Below, one piece after another: positions 56,142 through 64,000 of a stretch of 64,000 nt of DNA. Position 1 is the first letter of the stretch; each line of letters begins with the position of its first letter. The DNA lies in contig CAVPVQ010000022.1 of NCBI GenBank assembly GCA_963709185.1, forward strand, positions 248,001 to 312,000, read 5' to 3'. A program made the position numbers and the translations under genes. Below the pieces are notes generated by a model. The model had not been told where the DNA came from, searched no databases, and saw nothing but the letters and a program-made list of their open reading frames with translations. This DNA is from Roseiarcus sp963709185. GTDB lineage: Bacteria > Pseudomonadota > Alphaproteobacteria > Rhizobiales > Beijerinckiaceae.

Positions 56142-57821
56142 ATGCGGCTGCTCGGGCTTCTTGCGCAGGTCTCCACGCTGCGGCTGGTGATCGCCATTCT
56201 GGTGAGCGTGCTCAGTGGCGTCGCTGAGTTGGGGGCCACGGTTTGCGTGCTGGAATCGTTCCGCACCGGTACGGTGCGATGGTGGCAGTTCGCCTGCGTC
56301 GCCGTGTTTGCGGTGGTGATCGGGCGCTATTCCCGAGCGTCGGTCAGCCGGCTCGCGGCGCAGTCGATCGTGCGGATGCGTCGCCGATTGGTCCGATCCG
56401 TGCTTCATGTGCCTCTGCTGGATTTCGAACGGATCGGAGCCACGCGGCTGATGGTCGCCTTCACCGGCGACGTCGGCAGCGTGGGATCGGCGGTTCGCAA
56501 TCTCGCGGCCCTGGCCGCCAGTTCCGCGATTCTTGTCGCCTGTCTCGCCTATATCGGCTGGTTTGCGCCCGCGATCATGGTGATCTCAGGGCTGTTGTGC
56601 GTCGTGTGCGTCGGCGGCGCCGTCGTTCTGCGCAAGCTTGAAACACGGCAGCGCCACTCCGGGCGTGAGACCTGGGACAAGGTTGTTCGCGTGTTCGCTA
56701 TGATGCTCGAAGGCATCAAACAGCTAAAGCTCAATCGTTCGCTGGCGCGCCTGGCGCTGCTTGCGTTTGAACATGGCGTGCGCGACCAGCAGCAGTCCGC
56801 CAGTTCGTGGATCCGCCATTCCGATCTGGTGGCGATCTGGACCCAGTCGATGTTCTACATCATCCTCGGTTTGGCAGTGTTCGGCCCGTATAGCAACCCC
56901 CAGTTGAAAGTGGAGTTTGGGCTGCTGGCGCTGCTGCAGATTCGTCGCCCGCTTCGGACCCTGATTAACGGCAGCAGCGCGCTGGCTGACGCCGCCGTCG
57001 CGTTTCAAAGGATTTCCGACATTGGTCTAAAAGTCTCGGGAGACGACGGCGGGCGCGACGGCGCGCAACACGCGCCGCCGACGGCGCAGAGTTTGCGCAG
57101 CCTCGCCCTGAAGGCGGTTCAGTTTCGCTACGGCGGCGGAAATCGCAAGGATGGCTTCGCGCTCGGACCGCTGGAGGCGACGCTTGGGCCGGGAGAGCTG
57201 GTGTTTGTCGCGGGCGGCAATGGCAGCGGCAAGACGACGCTGATCAAGCTGCTGACCGGGCTGTACCCGCCGACCGGCGGAACCATTCGTTTGGATGGCG
57301 TCGCGGTGGGCGAGCGCAACATCCAATGGTATCGCGGCAAGTTCGCGGCCGTTTTCGCCGATTTTTGCCTGTTCGAAGGCGTGGCGGACCTGAAGCCGGA
57401 AGATATCGGTCGTCAGGCGGAGCCCCTGGCCGTCCGGTTGAAAATCAGCCGCCGGATGATTGCGGGGCCGGATGCTTCGGGCAAGCGGGCGGCGCTCTCT
57501 TCGGGGGAGCGTCGCCGGATCGCGCTGCTCAAGGCGGTGCTCGAGAATCGCCCGATTCTGATTTTCGACAAGTGGGCGGCGGACCAGGACCACCGATACA
57601 AGGATTTCTTCTATCAGGAATTCCTTCCGCTGATGCGCGATTCGGGTAAGCTGGTCATTGCGGTGTCGCATGACGAACAATATTTCCACATGGCGGACCG
57701 CGTGCTGTGGCTTGAGCGGGGAGCGCCGCCGACCTGGCGGTCGCCCTCTTCCTTCGGGACGGCGGTCGAGGTAATACCCGACCTTGACAACTCCGGCGCG
57801 CAGACGTCGATCGACCAATGA
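56142..57821 (+). CDS. cyclic-peptide/siderophore-type ABC exporter with altered Walker B
   Basis: A 559-residue half-transporter, with a membrane domain (six segments within residues 10-290) fused to an ABC ATPase (residues ~320-545), of the SyrD/PvdE cyclic peptide exporter group. Walker A is AGGNGSGKTTLIKLLTGLYP with Lys364; the signature is LSSGERRRIALL; the switch His lies in VIAVSHDEQYFHMADRVLW. Walker B reads ILIFDKWAADQDH: Lys477 occupies the position of the catalytic Glu found in related exporters (FDEWAADQD). GAG to AAG is a single base change. Either hydrolysis is slow or the call is an error. It lies 210 bases before the NRPS gene on the same strand and probably exports its product to the periplasm. 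Confidence 0.85.
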   Translation: MRLLGLLAQVSTLRLVIAILVSVLSGVAELGATVCVLESFRTGTVRWWQFACVAVFAVVIGRYSRASVSRLAAQSIVRMRRRLVRSVLHVPLLDFERIGATRLMVAFTGDVGSVGSAVRNLAALAASSAILVACLAYIGWFAPAIMVISGLLCVVCVGGAVVLRKLETRQRHSGRETWDKVVRVFAMMLEGIKQLKLNRSLARLALLAFEHGVRDQQQSASSWIRHSDLVAIWTQSMFYIILGLAVFGPYSNPQLKVEFGLLALLQIRRPLRTLINGSSALADAAVAFQRISDIGLKVSGDDGGRDGAQHAPPTAQSLRSLALKAVQFRYGGGNRKDGFALGPLEATLGPGELVFVAGGNGSGKTTLIKLLTGLYPPTGGTIRLDGVAVGERNIQWYRGKFAAVFADFCLFEGVADLKPEDIGRQAEPLAVRLKISRRMIAGPDASGKRAALSSGERRRIALLKAVLENRPILIFDKWAADQDHRYKDFFYQEFLPLMRDSGKLVIAVSHDEQYFHMADRVLWLERGAPPTWRSPSSFGTAVEVIPDLDNSGAQTSIDQ

Positions 57822-58031
57822 ACCGACGGCCGCTGGGCGAAATCTCCGCCAGCATCGGCTCCCGCGCCGTTGGCGGGCGGGCGTCCCGAAACCGGGGTGG
57901 GCAAGCGGGGGGCGGCGATACAGGCGGTCGCGTTGAGTGGATAGTCTAATAAAATCTTCAACCTTGTCGAAACACTACCCCGGATACGCGTGGTTCAAAG
58001 CCCTGGCCTCTTCTCTGCGGAGCCCCAATGG

Positions 58032-61000
58032 ATGTCTGATAGCGCTCGGTTGAGCCATCCGACGCATATTTCTCGGGATCAACGGGCTCTCCTGGAGAGG
58101 AGACTCCGGGGGGAGTCTGCGGCTGAAGCTTCGAGGTCGACAATACCGCCGCGCAGCAATCAGGGCGTCGCGCCGCTCTCGCTCGCCCAGGAGGGTCAAT
58201 GGCTGCTGCAGCAGCTTTTTCCGGACAATGCGGCGCTCAACACCTTCAGGACCTTGCGCTCGACGAAGCCTTTTGAGCGGGGCGCGCTCGAGGCGGCGTT
58301 GACCGAGGTGATGCGTCGGCACGAGATTCTTCGGACCAACTTCCGCATCATCGACGCCAGCCCGATGCAGGTGATCCGGCCGCCCGAGCCGATGACCGTC
58401 GGCGTGCTCGATCTCAGCGATCTGCCTTCGGCTGATCGCAAGGCGGAACTGGTGCGCTGGTTGCGAAAGAGAACCGCCGAGCCGTTCGACCTCGCCGAGG
58501 ACGAACTGTTTCGCTGCGACCTCGTCCGCATGACGGAACGCGACCACATCGTGCTGTTCAATCTGCACCACATCATCTGCGACGGGTGGTCGCTTGGCGT
58601 CCTGGTGCGCGAGACGACGACGCTGTACAAGGCGATCAGCAAGGGCAAACCCTATCCGCTGACCGAGCTTCCCCTGCAATACGGCGACTATGCGGCCTGG
58701 CAACGCTCGAGCCTGCAGGGGGACGCCCTCGAACGGCAACTGTCGTTCTGGCGCGCGCGATTGGCCAATGCGCCGCCGGCGACCGCGTTGCCGTTCGATC
58801 GGCCGCGGCCTCCCGAACGTTCGTTTCGCGGCGCCCAGAGCGGCGTCGCGCTCCCACGGTCGCTGATCGCCCGGCTGCGGGCGCTCTGCCGGAAGGAGCA
58901 GACCACGCTGTTCATGGCGATGATCGGGGCGCTAGCGACCCTGTTTCATCGTTATTCCGGCGCGACCGACATCGTCATCGGGTCTCCGGTGGCCAATCGC
59001 AGCCTCGCCGAAGTCGAGCCGCTCATCGGGCTCTTCATGAACACTGTGGCGTTTCGCTTCGATCTTTCCGGCGATCCTCCGTTCCGGGAGTTTCTCGGCC
59101 GCGTCCGCGCCGAGGCGATGGAGGTGTTCAACAACCAGGACCTGGCGTTCGAGAGCGTCGTCACGGACCTTGGCGTGCGCCGCGAGAAAAATCGCTCCCC
59201 GGTGTTCCAGGCGATGCTGGTGATGCAGCCGCCCAGAACGGGCTCGACGTTCGCCGAGCTTGGCGTAGACGCCGCGGAGCTTGCGCCGCGCGGCTCCAAA
59301 TTCGATTTCACCCTGACGCTTTCGGAGGGGGAGGGCGGAGACTTCGGCGGCGTCATCGAATACGACACCGATCTTTTTGGACAGGCGACGATCGACCGCC
59401 TGTCCGGGCACTTCGTCGCACTGCTGGAAGCAATCGCCGCCGATCCGCGCCGCCGGCTTTCGGCGCTGCCGATGCTCGGTCGCGAAGAGCGCCGGCAAGC
59501 GCTCGCCGCATGGAGCGCCACGGCGGCGCCCTATCCGCAGGCCTGCCTGCATGAACTCTTCGCCCAGCAGGCGGCGCGCACCCCGGACGCTGTCGCCTTG
59601 CGCTTCTCCGGACGGCGGCTCGACTATCGCACGCTGGAGAAGCGGGCCAATCAACTGGCGTGGCGCCTGCGCGGCCTCGGGGTCGGACCCGATGTCATCG
59701 TTGGGCTCTGCATGCGTCGGTCGCCGGAACAGGTCATCGCCCTGCTTGGCATTCTGAAAGCCGGCGGCGCCTATTTGCCGCTTGATCCGGGCTACCCGCC
59801 CGACCGCCTCGCTTACATGATCGCCGACGCGCAGCCGCGCGTGTTCGTCACCGAGGCGGCGCTCGCCGCGCTGCTGCCGGCGAGGCAGGCGCCGGTGGTC
59901 GAGCTCGATTCGGAATGGTTCCTCATCGATTCGCAGCCGGCGGTCGCTCCCCCCGTCGCGCTCAGCCCCGACAATCTGGCCTATCTCCTCTATACCTCCG
60001 GATCGACCGGGCGACCGAAGGGGGTGATGGGCACGCACCGGGCAATCGTCAACCGACTGCATTGGGATCCGCCGCGGCCGACCGGCGATGAGGTCTATGT
60101 CCAGAAGACGACGCTCGGCTTCATCGACTCGCTGTGGGAAATATTCATGCCGCTCATTCGCGGCCAATCGACGGTCATCGTTCCCGAGGAGGTGGCCTGC
60201 GATCCCTCCCGTTTCGTCGACTTGTTGGAGCGCGAGGGCGCCACAAGGCTCGTTCTGGTTCCCTCCTTCCTGCGCAGCGTTCTCGACAGTTCGAGAAACC
60301 TCGCGCGGCTTCTGTCGAAACTGCGCCACTGGGCCTGCAGCGGCGAGGCGCTGTCGGCGCCGCTCGCGGCGGCTTTTGCGGCGCGGCTTCCCGAGGCCGA
60401 ATTGTTCAACATCTACGGCGCTTCCGAATTCTGGGACGCGACCTGGTTCGCCGCGCGCGATCGGGACGGCCGCTCCGGAGTGCGCATCGGCTCGCCGATC
60501 GCCAACATGCGCGCCATGGTCCTCGACGCCGACTTCGAGCCGACGCCGGTCAACGTCGCCGGCGAGCTGTTCATTGGCGGCGTTGGCCTGGCCAGAGGCT
60601 ATCTCGGCCAGCCCGGCCTGACCGCCGAGCGCTTCCTGCCGGACCCGCTCGGCGACGGCGAGCGGATCTATCGCACCGGGGACATGGCGCGGCGCGGGTC
60701 CGACGGGATCCTCGAGTTCGTCGGGCGTCGAGACCATCAGGTGAAGTTGCGCGGTCACCGGATCGAGCTTTCGGAGATCGAGCTGGCGTTGCAGGACCAT
60801 CCGGGCGTCCGCCACGCGGTTGTCGAGATGCGCGACGACCTGCCGAGCGGCGAACCGGGCCTGGTCGCCTATGTCGCGCCCGAAGGCGCGGCTCCGGCCA
60901 ATTCGGCGCTGCGCGAGCATTTGAAAGCGAGCTTGCCCAGCCACATGACGCCAGCGCACTTCGTGGTTCTCGCGGAACTGCCGCTGACCCCGAGCGGCAA

Positions 61001-61406
61001 GGTCGACCGCGCGGCCCTGCCGCCGCCGCAGCCCAAACAACAGCCCGCGCGCATTCATGTCACGCCCAAATCCGAGATGGAGAAACTGCTCGCCGGAATC
61101 TGGAGCGAGATACTCGGCGTCGAGGATATCGGCATCGACGACAGCTTTTTTGAACTTGGCGGCGGCTCCCTGACGCTGGTGCGCATTCAAAGCATGATTG
61201 GCGAACGGGCGCGCCGGGACATTCCCATCGTCGTGCTTTTCCGCTATCCGACGATCCGCGCGTTGTCCTCCTATCTGGTGGAGGGCCATCGCAACGACAT
61301 TCTGGTGGGATCGACGAAGCGCGGTGAAGCGCGAAAGAAATTCCTGACGCGGCGCGCTGGGCTCAAGGCGCGTCCTGGTGAACGAGGCATCCTTGGAACA
61401 GACTGA
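58032..61406 (+). CDS. single-module non-ribosomal peptide synthetase (C-A-T)
   Basis: A 1124-residue NRPS of order condensation-adenylation-thiolation. The C domain (residues ~45-480) has the catalytic HHIICDGWSLG at 179-189. The A domain (~505-1010) has LLYTSGSTGRPKGV (ATP loop), YGASEF, GELFIGGVGLARGYLGQP, YRTGDMARRG and LPLTPSGKVDR with its Lys. The T domain has FFELGGGSLTLVRIQS with the phosphopantetheine Ser1046. The ATG at 58032 lies 10 bases after GGAG; a GTG at 57990 is in frame but without a ribosome site. The pocket positions I read as I-D-W-L-A-S-I-D-A-K lack the Asp235 of alpha-amino-acid enzymes, which suggests an unusual (beta-amino) substrate. The PKS gene overlaps its end. 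Confidence 0.93.
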   Translation: MSDSARLSHPTHISRDQRALLERRLRGESAAEASRSTIPPRSNQGVAPLSLAQEGQWLLQQLFPDNAALNTFRTLRSTKPFERGALEAALTEVMRRHEILRTNFRIIDASPMQVIRPPEPMTVGVLDLSDLPSADRKAELVRWLRKRTAEPFDLAEDELFRCDLVRMTERDHIVLFNLHHIICDGWSLGVLVRETTTLYKAISKGKPYPLTELPLQYGDYAAWQRSSLQGDALERQLSFWRARLANAPPATALPFDRPRPPERSFRGAQSGVALPRSLIARLRALCRKEQTTLFMAMIGALATLFHRYSGATDIVIGSPVANRSLAEVEPLIGLFMNTVAFRFDLSGDPPFREFLGRVRAEAMEVFNNQDLAFESVVTDLGVRREKNRSPVFQAMLVMQPPRTGSTFAELGVDAAELAPRGSKFDFTLTLSEGEGGDFGGVIEYDTDLFGQATIDRLSGHFVALLEAIAADPRRRLSALPMLGREERRQALAAWSATAAPYPQACLHELFAQQAARTPDAVALRFSGRRLDYRTLEKRANQLAWRLRGLGVGPDVIVGLCMRRSPEQVIALLGILKAGGAYLPLDPGYPPDRLAYMIADAQPRVFVTEAALAALLPARQAPVVELDSEWFLIDSQPAVAPPVALSPDNLAYLLYTSGSTGRPKGVMGTHRAIVNRLHWDPPRPTGDEVYVQKTTLGFIDSLWEIFMPLIRGQSTVIVPEEVACDPSRFVDLLEREGATRLVLVPSFLRSVLDSSRNLARLLSKLRHWACSGEALSAPLAAAFAARLPEAELFNIYGASEFWDATWFAARDRDGRSGVRIGSPIANMRAMVLDADFEPTPVNVAGELFIGGVGLARGYLGQPGLTAERFLPDPLGDGERIYRTGDMARRGSDGILEFVGRRDHQVKLRGHRIELSEIELALQDHPGVRHAVVEMRDDLPSGEPGLVAYVAPEGAAPANSALREHLKASLPSHMTPAHFVVLAELPLTPSGKVDRAALPPPQPKQQPARIHVTPKSEMEKLLAGIWSEILGVEDIGIDDSFFELGGGSLTLVRIQSMIGERARRDIPIVVLFRYPTIRALSSYLVEGHRNDILVGSTKRGEARKKFLTRRAGLKARPGERGILGTD

Positions 61407-64000
61407 TAATGGCGGCCGAGGGTCGCGCGTTGCAATCGTCGGCATGGCGCTTCGGGTCCCTGGAGCGGAGAATGTCGCGGAATTCTGGTCGAATTTGAAG
61501 AACGGGGTGGAATCCGTCTCGATTTTCACCGAGGAGGAGTTGCGAGAGGCGGGAATTTCAGAAGCGTTGCTGAAGCTGCCGACCTTCGTCAAAGCCGGCG
61601 CGCCGCTGAAGGGGCTCGACCTGTTCGACGCCGAGTTCTTCAAATACAGCGCGCGGGAAGCCGAGTTCATCGATCCGCAGCATCGCGTGTTTCTCGAATG
61701 CGCGGTGGAGGCGCTGGAGACCGCGGGCGTCGACCCGGCGCGCCATCCCGGTTCGATCAGCGTGTTCGCCGGCGAAGGCCAGACCCTCTACGGCAACCAG
61801 ATCCTCTCGAGCAAAGGGGTGATCGGGGTCGACCGACAGATGGCGGTGATCGGCAACGACAAGGATTATCTAGCGACGCGGACCTCGTACAAGCTTGGCC
61901 TGCGCGGCCCGAGCTTCACGGTGCAATGCGCTTGCTCGACTTCGACGGTCGCGGTGCATCTGGCGACGCAGAGCTTGCTGTCGGGCGAATCGGACGTGTC
62001 GCTGGCCGGCGGCGTTTCGGTCTCATGGCTGCGCGGCAAGGGCGGCTATCACTTCGTCGAGGGCGGCATTCTGTCGCGGGACGGACATACCCGCACGTTC
62101 GACGCCGACGCCAGCGGCACGGTGTTCGCCGACGGCGTCGGGGTCGTCGTTCTCAAGCGGCTGGAGGATGCGATCGCCGACGGCGACGACATCCAGGCGG
62201 TTATCCTGGGGACCGCGGTCAACAATGACGGGTCGTCGAAGGTCAGCTACACCGCGCCGGGCGTCGATGGCCAGTCGGCGGTCTTCGCGGAGGCGCTGGC
62301 GGTCGCTGGTGTGTCGGCGGACGCGATCGGCTATGTCGAGGCGCACGGCACCGCCACGGCGCTCGGCGACCCGATCGAGATCGAAGCGTTGCAGCGGGTG
62401 TTTCGAACCAAGACCTCGCGAAAGCAGTTTTGCGGCATCGGCTCGCTCAAATCGAATATCGGGCATCTCAACACCATTTCCGGGCTTGCCGGGATGATCA
62501 AGGTCGCCCACTGCCTCAAGACCGGCGAGATTCCGCCGAGCCTCCATTTCGAGACGCCCAACCCGAAAATCGATTTCGCGTCCTCGCCGTTTTTCGTGCC
62601 CACCGAACTTACCAAGTGGGTGGGCCCGGGGCTGCGGCGCGCCGGCGTCAGCGCCTTCGGCATCGGAGGCACCAACAGCGAAGTGATCATGGAGGAGCCG
62701 CCGCTGGCCGTCTCCGAGGCGAGCGCCAAGTCGATGCACGTGGCGATCGTCTCCACCAAGAACGCGATCGCTCTCGAAGCGGCGTCGGCGCGCCTCAGCC
62801 AGCATCTGCGCCAGCATCCCGACGAAAATATCGCTGATGTCTGCCACACCCTGGCGATCGGCCGAACGCTCTACCAGCATGCGCGCGTGGTCATTTGCGC
62901 CAGCGCGCAGGAAGCCGCCGACGCGCTCGAGTCGAACGATCCCAGCGCGGTCGTCGAAGGGGTGCGCGGCGTTGCCGGGCAGCCCGTCGCCTTCCTGTTC
63001 CCCGGCCAGGGTTCGCAGCACATTTTCATGGGCCGCGAACTCTACCGGGAGGAGCCGGTCTTCCGTCGCGAAATCGACCGTTGCGCCGAGCTGCTGAAGC
63101 CCCATCTGGGACTCGATATACGCGGACTGCTCTTTCCGGCCGTCGGCGCGGAGACCGAGGCCGAAGCGCTTTTGCGCGACACCCAATATGCGCAGCCGGC
63201 GATCTTTTCGGTGTCCTACGCGACCGCCAAACTGTGGATGAGCCTCGGCGTTCGTCCCGCCGTCGCGCTCGGGCACAGCATCGGCGAATTCGCCGCGGCG
63301 TGCATCGCCGAAGTATTCTCGCTCGAGGACGCCTTGCGCGCCGTCGCGGCGCGCGGACGCCTGATGCAGAGCATGCCGGCGGGGTCGATGCTCGCGGTGA
63401 TGGCCCCGGCGCAGCAGGTCGAGCTCATGCTGCCGCCGACCATTTCGATCGCCGCCGTCAATACGCCGACGGCGTGCGTCGCTTCGGGCCCCGGCGAAGA
63501 CATCGCGGCGCTCGAGCGGCGATTGTCGGCCGAGGGGATTTCCTCGACCCCGCTGCATACCTCGCACGCCTTTCATTCGGCGATGATGGATCCGGCGGTT
63601 GGCCCGTTCGTCGAGCTGATGCGCAGCATCGAACTCAAGCCGCCGCAGATCGCCTATATTTCCAACGTCACCGGCGAGTGGATCACCGACGAGCAGGCCA
63701 CCGATCCGGCCTATTGGGGCGAGCAACTGCGCGCCCCGGTGCATTTCCACAAGGGGCTGTCGACCATTCAGGATCAGGTGTCGACGGTTCTTCTCGAAGT
63801 CGGTCCGGGGCGGGTCCTTGGCACCCTCGCCCAGTCACTCGTCGGCCAGGCGAGCGGCAACGTGATCCAGTCGTCTCTTGCTCATTCGGCGGCTCGCGGG
63901 GTGGGGGAGGTCAAGGCGCTGCTGCGCGCCGGCGCGGCGTTGTGGCTCGCCGGCGTGTCGATCGATTGGGGCCGCCGCTACGAAGGGGAGCGTCGCCTCA
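61378..64000 (+). CDS. modular type I polyketide synthase, KS-AT ... (runs off the right edge)
   Basis: The first 874 residues of a modular PKS. The GTG at 61378, inside the NRPS gene (29-base overlap), is the first start in this frame; a TTG at 61393 is possible. The ketosynthase (residues ~17-440) has the active-site Cys186 in VQCACSTST, His323 in EAHGTATALGDP and His363 in SNIGHLNT. The acyltransferase (~540-830) has PGQGSQ, the nucleophile Ser634 in GHSIGEFAA, and HAFH at 730-733, typical of malonyl-CoA-specific domains. No ketoreductase, carrier or thioesterase has been reached. Overlap with the NRPS gene means a coupled assembly line: NRPS amino acid extended by one malonate unit. Confidence 0.93.
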   Translation, partial: MNEASLEQTDNGGRGSRVAIVGMALRVPGAENVAEFWSNLKNGVESVSIFTEEELREAGISEALLKLPTFVKAGAPLKGLDLFDAEFFKYSAREAEFIDPQHRVFLECAVEALETAGVDPARHPGSISVFAGEGQTLYGNQILSSKGVIGVDRQMAVIGNDKDYLATRTSYKLGLRGPSFTVQCACSTSTVAVHLATQSLLSGESDVSLAGGVSVSWLRGKGGYHFVEGGILSRDGHTRTFDADASGTVFADGVGVVVLKRLEDAIADGDDIQAVILGTAVNNDGSSKVSYTAPGVDGQSAVFAEALAVAGVSADAIGYVEAHGTATALGDPIEIEALQRVFRTKTSRKQFCGIGSLKSNIGHLNTISGLAGMIKVAHCLKTGEIPPSLHFETPNPKIDFASSPFFVPTELTKWVGPGLRRAGVSAFGIGGTNSEVIMEEPPLAVSEASAKSMHVAIVSTKNAIALEAASARLSQHLRQHPDENIADVCHTLAIGRTLYQHARVVICASAQEAADALESNDPSAVVEGVRGVAGQPVAFLFPGQGSQHIFMGRELYREEPVFRREIDRCAELLKPHLGLDIRGLLFPAVGAETEAEALLRDTQYAQPAIFSVSYATAKLWMSLGVRPAVALGHSIGEFAAACIAEVFSLEDALRAVAARGRLMQSMPAGSMLAVMAPAQQVELMLPPTISIAAVNTPTACVASGPGEDIAALERRLSAEGISSTPLHTSHAFHSAMMDPAVGPFVELMRSIELKPPQIAYISNVTGEWITDEQATDPAYWGEQLRAPVHFHKGLSTIQDQVSTVLLEVGPGRVLGTLAQSLVGQASGNVIQSSLAHSAARGVGEVKALLRAGAALWLAGVSIDWGRRYEGERRL

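Noticed and set aside
58932..61670. Minus-strand frame of about 912 codons opposite the NRPS gene
   Set aside because: It is the antisense of the A domain, Arg/Gln/Gly-rich, and spans the NRPS-PKS junction; no domain is recognisable.

Overview
The window looks like chromosomal DNA of a GC-rich alphaproteobacterial methylotroph in the order Hyphomicrobiales (Rhizobiales), most likely near Beijerinckiaceae/Methylocystaceae. The reasons are a lanthanide-type xoxF-xoxG-xoxJ methanol oxidation operon with PQQ-pathway helper genes, a fused ureAB gene, DUF992, SDHAF4 (DUF1674) and fdxA/CarD genes of alphaproteobacterial type, and dense coding with strong GC bias. The genus is inference. No rRNA, tRNA, CRISPR array or replication origin was seen.

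Layout. 0-6 kb: methanol oxidation. On the minus strand lie xoxF, xoxG, xoxJ and a PQQ-associated CXXCW protein; a quinoprotein-relay metallo-hydrolase diverges from them. 6-10.7 kb: a rhaSTPQ-type sugar ABC importer. 10.8-15.3 kb: a visibly more AT-rich accessory island with three small minus-strand genes, a ParB-like protein next to a Dam-type adenine methylase, and a decayed IS1595-type transposase. 15.3-19.1 kb: urease structural genes and ureD, with a CENP-V/GFA zinc protein gene embedded. 19.4-26 kb: a heat-shock promoter, dnaK-dnaJ, a PmtA-like methyltransferase, pyrF, two DUF1330 genes and dapB. 26-36.5 kb: a Bax-inhibitor-like membrane protein, a Sel1-repeat protein, a three-gene glycan-like cluster (two methyltransferases and a WbsX/GH99-like protein), trehalase and two Gly/Tyr-rich exported proteins. 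36.5-43.5 kb: LigD split into separate polymerase and phosphoesterase genes, a short-chain dehydrogenase, a gamma-glutamylcyclotransferase-like protein, an alpha/beta hydrolase, xylulokinase and periplasmic PheC. 43.7-54.2 kb: SDHAF4, rsmB, a heparinase II/III-like protein, purH, the C-terminal part of a helicase, fdxA, a CarD protein with a histone-H1-like tail, and DUF992. 54.5-64 kb: a methyltransferase, a peptide-exporter ABC protein, a C-A-T NRPS and a KS-AT PKS that runs off the right edge. This last part is the left side of a hybrid NRPS/PKS biosynthetic cluster.

Caution for readers. At least ten genes are interrupted by apparent 1-2 base indels, including dnaK twice, rsmB, xoxF and ureD. 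Because dnaK and rsmB are housekeeping genes, sequencing or assembly indels are the likely cause. I give the full gene span and the approximate break for each. The accessory candidates I find most interesting are the NRPS/PKS cluster, including an unusual A-domain pocket and an exporter ATPase with Lys in place of the catalytic Glu, the ParB-like/adenine methylase pair, the ligase-less split LigD and the H1-tailed CarD.
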